A stretch of DNA of 11,156 nt from an uncultured Acinetobacter sp. (GCF_943914805.1 NZ_CALUDM010000116.1:1-11156), one strand, 5' to 3'. Numbered from the stretch's first letter, positions 1 to 6,527 are shown. A program made the numbers and translations. Notes: a model not told the origin generated them from the letters alone.

Positions 1-62
1 GAGACAGGAATAAGCTCATTATTATTTAAACAATGATTTTCATCCGTTCCATTATCTTTTAG

Positions 63-93
63 TTACATAAATTTAGACATTTAAGGGTATAGT
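63..93 (+). promoter_or_regulatory. Candidate promoter of the mla operon
   Basis: A TATAGT hexamer at 88-93 is a good -10 candidate 34 bases before the mlaF start. The best upstream partner is TTACAT at 63-68, a poor -35 with a long 19-base spacer. TAGACA at 74-79 resembles a -35 better but lies too close. No other gene is visible in bases 1-127, so the operon promoter may lie here or further upstream. This is a motif reading only. Confidence 0.3.
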
Positions 94-117
94 ATGTGGG
101 CTGATAAATGCAGGAAA

Positions 118-135
118 ATGTTCAGCTATGAATAA
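118..135 (+). other. Five-codon ORF overlapping the mlaF start
   Basis: An ATG at 118 opens a five-codon frame (MFSYE) whose stop at 133-135 lies inside mlaF codons 2-3, so the mlaF ATG at 128 is nested within it in another frame. The only Shine-Dalgarno-like stretch, AGGA at 112-115, is 2 bases from the first ATG and 12 from the mlaF ATG, so it is ideal for neither. It could be a chance ORF or a translational-coupling leader. No function is claimed. Confidence 0.2.
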
Positions 136-946
136 GCAAAATCATGCCGAAACAGAAGCTTTAATCGAAGTTAAGAATTTAAGCTTTAACAGAGGTGAGC
201 GCATTATTTATGATAATGTGAATTTACAGATTCGTCGTGGACAGATTACCGCAATTATGGGGCCATCTGGGACAGGTAAAACGACCTTACTACGATTGAT
301 TGGCGGTCAACTCACACCAGATGCTGGTCAAGTGATGCTTGATGGCAAGAATATAGCGTCAATGTCACGTAACGAACTGTTCGCAGCTCGTGCACGTATG
401 GGCATGCTATTTCAAAGCGGTGCTTTATTTACAGATATGTCTGTTTATGAAAATGTGGCATTTCCAATTCGTGCGCACACGAAACTACCTGAAAATTTAA
501 TTGCAGAACTGGTTGCTTTAAAACTGGAGTCTGTAGGGTTGCGTGGTGCTGAAAAGTTAATGCCCGCAGAGCTTTCAGGTGGTATGAATCGACGTGTTGC
601 ATTGGCGAGAGCGATTGCCTTAGATCCAGATTTGATCATGTATGACGAACCGTTTGCAGGGCAAGACCCAATCGTGATGGGTGTTTTATCTCGTTTGATT
701 CGTTCATTACGTGAAGCTTTGGATTTAACGACAATTATCGTATCGCATGATGTCGATGAAACGCTTTCAATTGCAGATTACATTTACGTGGTTGCTGAAG
801 GTAAAGTTCAGGGTGAAGGTACGCCTGAACAATTAAGAAATCATGCATCACCATTTGTTCAGCAATTTTTAACGGGTTCAATAGATGGCCCTGTAGATTA
901 TCAGTTTAGCCATCAAGCCTATTTAAATAATGAGGTTGGTTCATGA
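128..946 (+). CDS. mlaF: MlaF, ATPase subunit of the Mla phospholipid ABC transporter
   Basis: Cytoplasmic ATPase that powers phospholipid movement by the MlaFEDB complex, which works with MlaC to maintain outer-membrane lipid asymmetry. The 272-residue protein has a full ABC set: Walker A GPSGTGKT at 45-52, Q-loop glutamine near 96, signature LSGGM at 149-153, Walker B LIMYDEP at 169-175 with the catalytic Glu at 174, and the H-loop His at 207. The C-terminal tail of about 20 residues beyond the fold fits MlaF, where this region contacts neighbouring subunits. The start at 128 is the only sensible ATG: an in-frame stop lies at 74-76 and no other in-frame ATG or GTG intervenes. The ribosome site is weak (AGGA, 12 bases away). 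The stop overlaps the mlaE start as ATGA, suggesting translational coupling. The identity is secure because mlaEDCB follow directly. Confidence 0.96.
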   Translation: MNKQNHAETEALIEVKNLSFNRGERIIYDNVNLQIRRGQITAIMGPSGTGKTTLLRLIGGQLTPDAGQVMLDGKNIASMSRNELFAARARMGMLFQSGALFTDMSVYENVAFPIRAHTKLPENLIAELVALKLESVGLRGAEKLMPAELSGGMNRRVALARAIALDPDLIMYDEPFAGQDPIVMGVLSRLIRSLREALDLTTIIVSHDVDETLSIADYIYVVAEGKVQGEGTPEQLRNHASPFVQQFLTGSIDGPVDYQFSHQAYLNNEVGS

Positions 947-1722
947 ATGCTATTGCCTCACTAGGTAGACGCGTTCTAGAACGTGTTCAGGGAATTGGCG
1001 TTGCAACAACAATGTTGCTTCGTATTTTATGTTCTATACCTACACTTATAGGTGTGAAACTTTTCATTTATCAAATGTATCGAGTGGGCGTACTTTCGCT
1101 ACTGATCATTGCTGTGTCTGGTTTATTTATTGGCGCAGTACTTGGACTACAGATGTATAACATCTTGGTCACTTTTGGTAGTGAAGCAATGTTGGGTGCT
1201 GCTGTCGCGTTAACCTTATTACGTGAGCTTGCACCTGTGGTTGCAGCCTTACTTTTTGCAGGGCGAGCTGGTTCAGCACTGACAGCTGAAATTGGTTTGA
1301 TGAAAGCCACTGAGCAACTTTCTAGTATGGAAATGATTGGCGTAGACCCGTTAAAACGTGTGGTTTCACCGCGTTTATGGGCGGGGATTGTCAGTTTGCC
1401 AATGCTATCGGTGATTTTTGCTGCCATTGGTATCATGGGTGGTAAAATGGTCGGTGTCGATTTTCTTGGCGCTGATGAAGGTTCGTATTGGAGTGGTATT
1501 CTGAGCAGTACACAATTTATGAAAGATGTACTGAACGGAACGATCATTAAAAGTTTAGTTTTTGCTTTAATTTGTACTTGGATTGCGGTGTATCAAGGCT
1601 ATGCCTGTGAGCCAACATCTGAAGGTATCGCAACATCTACGACACGTACTGTTGTGTATTCATCGTTATGTGTTTTAGGTTTTGATTTCGTGTTGACTGC
1701 GGTCATGTTCGGAGGTGTTTAA
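943..1722 (+). CDS. mlaE: MlaE, permease subunit of the Mla phospholipid ABC transporter
   Basis: Integral inner-membrane permease of the MlaFEDB complex; in known structures a MlaE dimer sits between MlaF ATPases and a MlaD hexamer. At 259 residues it has the usual family length. An amphipathic N-terminal stretch is followed by hydrophobic segments near 48-70, 84-105, 146-168, 200-220 and 238-256. The permease signature is clear: LLRELAPVVAALLFAGRAGS around 92-111, then TAEIGLMKATEQ and the conserved IGVDP. The start overlaps the mlaF stop (ATGA) and is preceded by a GAGG ribosome site at 932-935. The end overlaps the mlaD start by one base (TAATG), so the three genes are probably translationally coupled and made in fixed proportion. 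Confidence 0.96.
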   Translation: MNAIASLGRRVLERVQGIGVATTMLLRILCSIPTLIGVKLFIYQMYRVGVLSLLIIAVSGLFIGAVLGLQMYNILVTFGSEAMLGAAVALTLLRELAPVVAALLFAGRAGSALTAEIGLMKATEQLSSMEMIGVDPLKRVVSPRLWAGIVSLPMLSVIFAAIGIMGGKMVGVDFLGADEGSYWSGILSSTQFMKDVLNGTIIKSLVFALICTWIAVYQGYACEPTSEGIATSTTRTVVYSSLCVLGFDFVLTAVMFGGV

Positions 1723-2399
1723 TGAAATCACGTACAAGTGAGCTGGCCGTAGGTATTTTTGTCATCATTTTTGGTGTTGCTTTATTTTTCTTGGCAATGA
1801 AAGTGAGTGGTTTGGTCGGCAGTAATCTAAAAGATAGTTATGAAATGTCGGCAACATTTGACAATGTCAATGGTTTAAAACCACGTGCCAAAGTCACCAT
1901 GAGTGGGGTTAAAATCGGACAAGTTGATGCAATTACACTTGATCCTGTGACACGTCAAGCAACCGTTACATTTGATTTAGATGGTTCTTTAACTTCTTTC
2001 AATGCAGAGCAGCTGAAAAAAGTGAAAGAAAATGCTTTGGGTGATTTGCGTTACAGTGCAGATTATCAAGCAGCAACACCTGAGAAACAAAAAGAAATGG
2101 AACAACAACTGTTGGGTAACATGAAATCCATCACCAATATTGATGAAGATGCTTACATAATGGTTGCGACAAACGGTCTTTTGGGTGAGAAATATTTGAA
2201 AGTTGTGCCAGGTGGTGGACTGACTTACCTCAAGCGTGGTGAGAGTATTGCCAATACTCAAGGCACAATGGATCTTGAAGATTTAATTACCAAATTTATT
2301 ACCGGTGGTGCTGGAAAATCATCAACAGATGCATCGAAAACTGATGATAAATCTGCAACTACCGAAACAACTGATGCTCAGACATCATTTGTCGAATAA
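1722..2399 (+). CDS. mlaD: MlaD, MCE-domain phospholipid-binding subunit with extra insertion
   Basis: Membrane-anchored periplasmic subunit whose MCE domain forms a hexameric ring with a central lipid channel over MlaE. One transmembrane helix lies at residues 8-28. The MCE domain starts near 39 (FDNVNGLKPRAKV, GVKIGQV) and ends with the conserved GLLGEKYLKV at 152-161. Between about 90 and 140 there is a charged, probably helical insertion (AEQLKKVKEN, then EKQKEMEQQL) not found in the shorter enterobacterial protein; this 225-residue protein is about 40 residues longer than the roughly 183 of E. coli MlaD. A probable helix (DLEDLITKFI, 184-193) is followed by a Ser/Thr/Asp-rich disordered tail (about 198-225). 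A GGAGGTG ribosome site at 1711-1717, inside the end of mlaE, supports the start. Confidence 0.95.
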   Translation: MKSRTSELAVGIFVIIFGVALFFLAMKVSGLVGSNLKDSYEMSATFDNVNGLKPRAKVTMSGVKIGQVDAITLDPVTRQATVTFDLDGSLTSFNAEQLKKVKENALGDLRYSADYQAATPEKQKEMEQQLLGNMKSITNIDEDAYIMVATNGLLGEKYLKVVPGGGLTYLKRGESIANTQGTMDLEDLITKFITGGAGKSSTDASKTDDKSATTETTDAQTSFVE

Positions 2400-2419
2400 G
2401 CATGAGAGGAGTGATTTAA

Positions 2420-3043
2420 ATGAATATGCTTTTTAAACAAACTTTTGCTGCAAGTGTATTGGCAACAATGGTCGTAACTGCAGCTCAGGCAGCACCAACT
2501 GAAGCACCTCCAGCATTTGTAAAGCGTGTGGCTGATGGTTTAATTGGTCGTTTAAAAGCTGATCAAGGTAAATTGCAAAATCCAGCAACAATTAAAACGA
2601 TTGTACGCCAAAATCTTGATCCTTATGTTGACGGTCAAGCATTTACTCGTATTGTGATGGGTACTTATGCAAATGCAAGTACACCTGCGCAACGTGCTCA
2701 GTTTGAACAAAACTTCCGTAATACTTTGATTGAAAATTATGGCTCTGCTTTTGCTAAATATTCAAGCCAAACGTATTCAATGCGTCCTTATAAAGAAACC
2801 AATAGTAAATTCCCAGTGGTTACAATTGACTTTAATAACAAGGGCGAAAAGATTCCTGTATCGTTCCAATTGTCAGATGTTAACAACCAATGGAAAGTAC
2901 GTAATCTGAATGTTTCTGGTATCGATTTAGGCTTGCAATTCCGTAATCAGTTTGCTGCAAACGTACAACGTAATGGTGGCAATATTGATAAAGCAATTGC
3001 TACGTTTAAACCAGATGCTGATGCTGCGGTAAACAAAAAATAA
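2420..3043 (+). CDS. mlaC: MlaC, periplasmic phospholipid carrier
   Basis: Soluble shuttle that carries phospholipid between the outer-membrane MlaA complex and the inner-membrane MlaFEDB complex. The 207-residue precursor has a Sec signal peptide: a lysine at 6, a hydrophobic core at about 9-22, and a likely cleavage after AQA at 22-24. The mature part matches the MlaC/Ttg2D family, including QNLDPYVDGQAFTRIVMG at 64-81, FRNTLIENYGSAF near 99-111, and the C-terminal NNQWKVRNLNVSGIDLG at 155-171 leading into QFRNQF. The gene begins 20 bases after mlaD behind an AGAGGAG ribosome site (about 2404-2410). An alternative ATG two codons later would not change the mature protein. No MlaA gene is present in this window; in other genomes it is usually encoded elsewhere. 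Confidence 0.95.
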   Translation: MNMLFKQTFAASVLATMVVTAAQAAPTEAPPAFVKRVADGLIGRLKADQGKLQNPATIKTIVRQNLDPYVDGQAFTRIVMGTYANASTPAQRAQFEQNFRNTLIENYGSAFAKYSSQTYSMRPYKETNSKFPVVTIDFNNKGEKIPVSFQLSDVNNQWKVRNLNVSGIDLGLQFRNQFAANVQRNGGNIDKAIATFKPDADAAVNKK

Positions 3044-3071
3044 GTTGTATAGCAAAGATAGAGGCGAGCAA

Positions 3072-3359
3072 ATGATTGAATTTAGGAATCAAGAGTTACA
3101 TGTGAGTGGCAAGATCGCTTTCGAAAATGCTGAAAACTATTATTTAAATGGTTTGAAGGTTATTCAAAATGAAAAAGATTTTCCAATCACTGTGAATCTA
3201 TCTCAGCTTGAACATGGCAGTACCTTGGCTTTATCCGTGTTAGTGCAATGGTTGCGTCAAACACCAAAAACTCAAGGGCTGCAGTTTAAAGCAGTTCCTG
3301 AAAAAATGATGAAGATCATTCAAGCCTGTCATTTGCAAGATGATTTAAAAATTATATAA
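3072..3359 (+). CDS. mlaB: MlaB, STAS-domain subunit of the Mla transporter
   Basis: Small cytoplasmic STAS protein that binds MlaF and is needed for assembly and activity of the ABC complex. I place the start at the ATG at 3072 (95 residues), because GAGG at 3061-3064 sits 7 bases upstream. A longer frame beginning at a TTG at 3045 would add nine unconserved, polar residues and lacks a good ribosome site. The sequence has the STAS pattern: a first strand (ELHVSGKIAF), a central strand ending in NLSQLEHGS, and a helix beginning STLALSVLVQWL. Gly49-Ser50-Thr51 occupies the position of the usual D(S/T)AG loop that contacts the ATPase, so the loop is divergent. It is the last gene of the operon, 28 bases after mlaC and just before a strong terminator. 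Confidence 0.9.
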   Translation: MIEFRNQELHVSGKIAFENAENYYLNGLKVIQNEKDFPITVNLSQLEHGSTLALSVLVQWLRQTPKTQGLQFKAVPEKMMKIIQACHLQDDLKII

Positions 3360-3380
3360 ATCATTGCCTTGTCTAGTTAA

Positions 3381-3416
3381 GCAATAAAAAAGCACCGTAA
3401 GGTGCTTTTTTATTGC
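3381..3416. terminator. Bidirectional intrinsic terminator between mlaB and corA
   Basis: A perfect 16-bp inverted repeat, 3381-3396 with 3401-3416, surrounds a GTAA loop. The core stem is AGCACC/GGTGCT, flanked by A-runs on the left arm and T-runs on the right, so transcripts from either side end in a GC stem followed by U residues. It lies 21 bases after the mlaB stop and 71 bases beyond the corA stop, and so can terminate both convergent transcripts. Confidence 0.93.
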
Positions 3417-3487
3417 TTTGAAATAGATATTGATCAAATAGGATGTGCTTCTTGAAATCTGCTTTGAAATAATGTCGCGAAGCTTGT

Positions 3488-4501
3488 TTAAATCCATTTT
3501 TTCCATCTAAAGTAAACCAATGGACCGACAAAGAATGAAATAAGGATTGTAATCACAATATAAAAACTGGTTGTTCCATGTGCAAAAGGCAATACTTCAG
3601 TGTTCATTCCATAAATACTGGCAATCAACATTGGTGGAGCGAGCATACTGGGTAAAATAGAGAATCGACGAATCGTATCGTTCTGTTCAGTGTTAATGAA
3701 TCCAGATGTGGTATCTAGTAAGAATCGCACTTTTTGGAATAAGAATGCATCATGCTCTACAAGAGAACGGACATCTTCACTGAGCTCTCGGATATCTGCA
3801 TCATAAATATGACTTCCTAAAGCACGAGGACGTGAAAGGAAGGTCAAAACACGACGTAAATCAATTAAACACAGTTGTGCTTTTCCTAAAACATCCTCTT
3901 TCTGAGCTAAACGCGTAATCATGTCATCTAGGTCTAGAATCATTTCACGATGGCGAACGTTCAACACTTCTGTTGAGTATAACTCTAAGTCCTTGTGGAT
4001 ATCTTCCAAGATATCCGCAAGCTCATCTAGCTTTGCTTCTAGTAAACCTAACAGAATCCACGTCGGATCTTTATACTCAATATCATAATCATTGCGTCGA
4101 GCACGTGCACGGAAAGCACGGAAAGCGACAAGCTTTTCACCACGCAGCGTAAATAGACGTTCTTTATGTAAAATGAATGCAACGGTTTGTACAGTCGCTA
4201 ACATATTTGATGAGTCGTCAGCGTCACCTTCAACTTGATAGTTTTTATTTTTCGTTAAAAAATACGTACTGATATGTAAAATACCATCATCATCACGGTA
4301 AAATCGAGCAGATGAAGAAATGTCTTCTAAAGACTTGAGAGTTGGTAAATTTTGCTGATAAGCGTCCAATACCCACTCTTGTTCTTCTTGTGAAGGTGCA
4401 ATGAGATCGATCCACACCAATTCTGGATGTAGGTCAAATCCTCCATTAATTGTTGCATCTTCCAAGCTACCGCGCTCAGTGGCGTAAAAGGCTTCAAGCA
4501 T
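3488..4501 (-). CDS. corA: CorA-family magnesium/divalent cation channel
   Basis: Inner-membrane pentameric channel for Mg2+ (and Co2+ or Ni2+) uptake. The 337-residue protein has the CorA plan: a large acidic cytoplasmic N-terminal domain (to about 275) with the long helix region at 150-275 (LEAKLDELADILEDIHKDLE and LDDMITRLAQ), then two C-terminal transmembrane helices at about 280-298 and 312-331. The selectivity motif YGMN (297-300) closes the first helix, and the short loop ends before TSFYIVITIL. A basic tail (FRWKKWI) completes the protein. It is slightly longer than E. coli CorA (about 316). The ATG at 4499-4501 is preceded by AAGGGAGA about 10 bases upstream. It stands alone, convergent with mla and divergent from the LOG gene. 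ZntB, a related Zn2+ transporter, is an alternative but less likely, because I see the Mg-type GMN motif and CorA-like loop. Confidence 0.88.
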   Translation of the reverse strand: MLEAFYATERGSLEDATINGGFDLHPELVWIDLIAPSQEEQEWVLDAYQQNLPTLKSLEDISSSARFYRDDDGILHISTYFLTKNKNYQVEGDADDSSNMLATVQTVAFILHKERLFTLRGEKLVAFRAFRARARRNDYDIEYKDPTWILLGLLEAKLDELADILEDIHKDLELYSTEVLNVRHREMILDLDDMITRLAQKEDVLGKAQLCLIDLRRVLTFLSRPRALGSHIYDADIRELSEDVRSLVEHDAFLFQKVRFLLDTTSGFINTEQNDTIRRFSILPSMLAPPMLIASIYGMNTEVLPFAHGTTSFYIVITILISFFVGPLVYFRWKKWI

Positions 4502-4545
4502 AGTGTCTTTTCTCCCTTGCGCTGTAGTGTTAAATCGATGTGTGT

Positions 4546-4551
4546 ATTTTA
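4546..4551 (-). promoter_or_regulatory. Candidate -10 element of corA
   Basis: On the minus strand TAAAAT lies 44 bases upstream of the corA ATG, a suitable place for a -10 hexamer. No convincing -35 lies 16-18 bases further up. The 156-base divergent spacer (4502-4657) must hold promoters for both corA and the LOG gene. I saw no clear promoter on the LOG side and no riboswitch-like structure, though a full Mg2+-sensing leader is not expected in so short a spacer. Confidence 0.25.
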
Positions 4552-4657
4552 GACAAGGATTTCAGGAAAAACACTGATTACATCGTTCTTTTGCAAAAAA
4601 AATCTTAGTTGGTCGTGTGTCACTGTAGCATGACAAAATTAAAATTAGGTTAAATTT

Positions 4658-5275
4658 ATGAATTCTATTGCTATTTTTTGTGGTTCATCTCTAGGTTCTG
4701 ATCCAATCTTTGCTGAAGCAGCTAAACTGACTGGTGAAACTATCGCCAAACAAGGTAAAACATTGGTCTATGGCGGTGGTCGTTCGGGCTTAATGGGTAT
4801 TGTTGCTGATAGTGCATTGGCCGCAGGTGGTCAAGTGATAGGTGTGATTCCACAAGGATTGGTCGATCGTGAATTGGCGCATCCAGATTTAACAGAATTG
4901 TATATTGTTAAAAATATGCATGAGCGTAAAACAAAAATGTCAGAATTGTCTGATGGGTTTATTGCTCTACCAGGTGGTGCAGGGACGATTGAAGAGATTT
5001 TTGAACAATGGACTTGGGCGCAATTGGGTATTCATTTAAAACCGTGTGGCTTTTTAAATATCGATGGTTTTTATGATGATTTACTTAAATTTATTCAATT
5101 GACTACGGATAAAGGTTTTTCCAAAGCACGTTTTACTGACCAACTGATTCACTCAACTTCTATTGATGAAATTTTAGTGCAATTTGAAAATTATCACGCC
5201 CCTGAACCAAAATGGGGTGTAAAAGATCGTGAAGAGTTGGTGAAATTAGAGCAAGCAGATAAAAAGTTTGGTTAA
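4658..5275 (+). CDS. LOG-family nucleotide 5'-monophosphate phosphoribohydrolase
   Basis: Probable cytoplasmic Rossmann-fold enzyme of the LOG (lonely guy, TIGR00730-type) family, which splits nucleoside 5'-monophosphates, or cytokinin riboside monophosphates, into base and ribose 5-phosphate. The 205-residue protein has the family's N-terminal strand (IAIFCGSSLGSDP, 4-16), the glycine-rich YGGGRSGLMG at 38-47, and both diagnostic motifs: MHERK at 87-91 and PGGAGTIEE at 105-113. All catalytic Arg/Glu positions appear intact. In non-plant bacteria the usual role is thought to be nucleotide salvage rather than hormone production; that is family knowledge, not visible here. The ribosome site is weak (AGG at 4647-4649). 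A Nudix hydrolase gene follows after 101 bases on the same strand, another nucleotide-acting protein, although the spacer may hold an independent promoter. Confidence 0.88.
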   Translation: MNSIAIFCGSSLGSDPIFAEAAKLTGETIAKQGKTLVYGGGRSGLMGIVADSALAAGGQVIGVIPQGLVDRELAHPDLTELYIVKNMHERKTKMSELSDGFIALPGGAGTIEEIFEQWTWAQLGIHLKPCGFLNIDGFYDDLLKFIQLTTDKGFSKARFTDQLIHSTSIDEILVQFENYHAPEPKWGVKDREELVKLEQADKKFG

Positions 5276-5291
5276 TCCATACAATCACATG

Positions 5292-5321
5292 TTCATAGTT
5301 GTGGCTTAAGCACAATATATT
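5292..5321 (+). promoter_or_regulatory. Candidate Nudix-gene promoter overlapped by NrdR-like box
   Basis: TATATT at 5316-5321 matches five of six bases of a -10 element and has TTCATA at 5292-5297 as a possible -35 with an 18-base spacer. If real, transcription would start near 5328 and the first NrdR-like palindrome would cover the -10, consistent with repression. The -35 is weak and the assignment is tentative. Confidence 0.3.
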
Positions 5322-5325
5322 GTTT
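5310..5325. promoter_or_regulatory. Putative NrdR box 1
   Basis: The 16-mer is built on the perfect 12-base palindrome ACAATATATTGT (5312-5323). It fits the NrdR-box consensus as I recall it, acaCWATATATWGtgt, at 14 of 16 positions, including every core position from C to G. NrdR is the ATP/dATP-sensing repressor of ribonucleotide reductase genes and normally binds two boxes three helical turns apart. A second copy lies exactly 31 bases downstream. The same palindrome followed by a T-run could instead be a weak terminator of the LOG gene, but its 4-bp stem is poor for that. Confidence 0.6.
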
Positions 5326-5340
5326 TTTATTTTATTAATG

Positions 5341-5356
5341 GCACAATATGTTGTGT
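5341..5356. promoter_or_regulatory. Putative NrdR box 2
   Basis: The palindrome CACAATATGTTGTG (5342-5355) repeats box 1 with one changed core base (A to G) and better outer arms, again matching 14 of 16 consensus positions. The box-to-box offset is 31 bases, leaving a 15-base linker, which is the characteristic geometry of tandem NrdR sites. It sits 20 bases before the Nudix start codon. Confidence 0.6.
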
Positions 5357-5376
5357 TTGAGTTTTTTGAATAAATT

Positions 5377-5769
5377 ATGAATGTGATTACCGTTGCTGCT
5401 GCAGTGATTTTGAATGAACAAAATCAATTGTTATTGGTGAGAAAGCGCAATACTCAATTTTTCATGCAAGTGGGTGGAAAGCTCGAAGTGAATGAATTGC
5501 CGGAACAGACCATGCTTCGCGAAATCCATGAAGAAATTGGTGTTCAGGCTAAAATTCAACAGTTTATTGGGCGTTTTGAAACACGGGCTGCCAATGAGGC
5601 AAATCATCAATTGGTGAGTTATGTTTACCAAGTTGATTTAAATCAAGCACCAAAAATTGATGCAGAAATTGCTGAGATGAAATGGATTGATCTGAATGAT
5701 GATCAAACCCTTTTAGCGCCTTTAACTAAAGAGGTGGTGATTCCGTGGTGTAAGCAAATTCTTGCGTAA
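5377..5769 (+). CDS. Small Nudix (MutT-like) hydrolase
   Basis: Cytoplasmic pyrophosphohydrolase of the Nudix superfamily, which cleaves nucleoside diphosphates linked to another group; the actual substrate cannot be read from sequence. At 130 residues it is a single minimal Nudix domain. The Nudix box is intact at 34-56: Gly34, Glu40, then Arg48-Glu49 and Glu52-Glu53 ending IGV, so all metal-binding glutamates are present. The N-terminal strand VAAAVILNEQNQLLLVRKR is typical. An in-frame stop at 5371-5373 fixes the ATG at 5377 as the first possible start; the ribosome site is weak. The gene stands between the LOG gene and convergent comF. Paired NrdR-like boxes upstream suggest control by the ribonucleotide reductase repressor, which would favour a dNTP-related role. 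Substrate and regulation are inference. Confidence 0.87.
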   Translation: MNVITVAAAVILNEQNQLLLVRKRNTQFFMQVGGKLEVNELPEQTMLREIHEEIGVQAKIQQFIGRFETRAANEANHQLVSYVYQVDLNQAPKIDAEIAEMKWIDLNDDQTLLAPLTKEVVIPWCKQILA

Positions 5770-5780
5770 GCAGTATTCAG

Positions 5781-5853
5781 CCCTCTCTCAGTCTCCCCCA
5801 AAGGGAGAGAAGTATTTAAAACCTCTCTTTGTCTCTCCTAAAGGGGGAGGAGT
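5781..5853. repeat. Two hairpin-forming CT/AG repeats between convergent genes
   Basis: Two related copies lie 40 bases apart: 5782-5812 and 5822-5852, with 25 of 31 bases identical. Each is an imperfect palindrome, a CT-rich left arm, a short A-containing centre and a GGGAGAG-type right arm. In copy 1 TCTCCC (5792-5797) pairs with GGGAGA (5803-5808); in copy 2 CTCC (5835-5838) pairs with GGAG (5846-5849). This resembles the short dispersed REP-like palindromes common in intergenic DNA. Lying between the Nudix and comF stops, it could also end both transcripts, although no T-run follows. Confidence 0.65.
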
Positions 5854-5860
5854 AGGCGGA

Positions 5861-6490
5861 TTACTCTGCTGCTGCAATGCAAGCGGTATGTACTTGCTGA
5901 CAACCCAAACTTTCCAGTGCTTGAGTTAAAGCATGAATTGAGCTGCCTGTGGTCACGACATCGTCAATCATTAAAACTTTTTTATATTTTCTGCGCTCTG
6001 TTTTGATCATTTGAAATTGGTTTTCAATATTTTCTATGCGTTCAATTCGAGTTAAGCCTTTTTGTGAATGTTGCGCTGCACGAATCACAGGTTGCCATAC
6101 AGGTATTTTCAGTTCTCGTGCCATGATTTTGGCAATGATGAGCATTTGGTTGTAGCCTCTTTCATTTAAACGGTCTGTGGAAATCGGCATCGGTACAATG
6201 GCTTGGACTTTTGGCAGTCTTAGATTTAGCAGGCTGAGTGCAAGTAGATTTTGATATTGTAGTTGTTGCTCGTATTTATAGGTTTGAATGATTCGATCCA
6301 TCGGGAAACGATAGTGATGTGCGCATAAAATGTGTTGTGAGTGTCTTTCGATGTGTTGTTTGTACCACGGTAAATGATTCCAACAATCTGTGCAAAGTGA
6401 GTGCTGTTGTTGTTTGTCGATGCCACAGAGTAGGCAAGGGGAAATGTTTTGTATGCCTTTGTGGAAGAGTTGGTTGATCAATTGGAGCAT
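5861..6490 (-). CDS. comF: ComF-family phosphoribosyltransferase-like competence protein
   Basis: ComF proteins are needed for natural transformation, where they are thought to act in the cytoplasm with the ComFA/PriA-type helicase and DprA in handling incoming single-stranded DNA. The 209-residue protein has an N-terminal zinc finger with four cysteines (19, 22, 33, 36), then a phosphoribosyltransferase fold: VPMP near 99-102, ERGYNQ at 110-115, QKGLTR at 143-148 and the PRPP-binding loop VLMIDDVVTTGSS at 172-184. All family motifs are intact, so it is probably functional, as expected in a naturally competent genus. It lies 37 bases downstream of a small unknown gene on the same strand and behind recG, probably in one transcript. 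The ribosome site before ATG 6490 is weak (only an A/G-rich stretch). Confidence 0.92.
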   Translation of the reverse strand: MLQLINQLFHKGIQNISPCLLCGIDKQQQHSLCTDCWNHLPWYKQHIERHSQHILCAHHYRFPMDRIIQTYKYEQQLQYQNLLALSLLNLRLPKVQAIVPMPISTDRLNERGYNQMLIIAKIMARELKIPVWQPVIRAAQHSQKGLTRIERIENIENQFQMIKTERRKYKKVLMIDDVVTTGSSIHALTQALESLGCQQVHTACIAAAE

Positions 6491-6527
6491 AGTATTTTCT
6501 TGTAATTCTGACTTTATGATTGGTATT

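Noticed and set aside
1..60. Minus-strand gene start near the left edge (ATG AGC TTA)
   Set aside because: Only about six codons remain inside the window and there is no ribosome site.
1071..1547. Long minus-strand ORF inside mlaE
   Set aside because: It is an antisense shadow of a clearly conserved permease gene, and its translation has no recognisable motif.
3045..3071. Longer MlaB starting at TTG 3045
   Set aside because: The extra nine residues are polar and unlike the family start, and a well-placed GAGG favours the ATG at 3072.
3415..3471. Direct repeat GCTTTGAAATA at 3415-3425 and 3461-3471
   Set aside because: It is only 11 bases in AT-rich DNA, with no associated element or flanking structure.
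5299..5330. Rho-independent terminator of the LOG gene
   Set aside because: TTGTG/CACAA and the ACAATATATTGT palindrome with a T-run give only weak AT stems; the paired box geometry with the second palindrome explains the sequence better.
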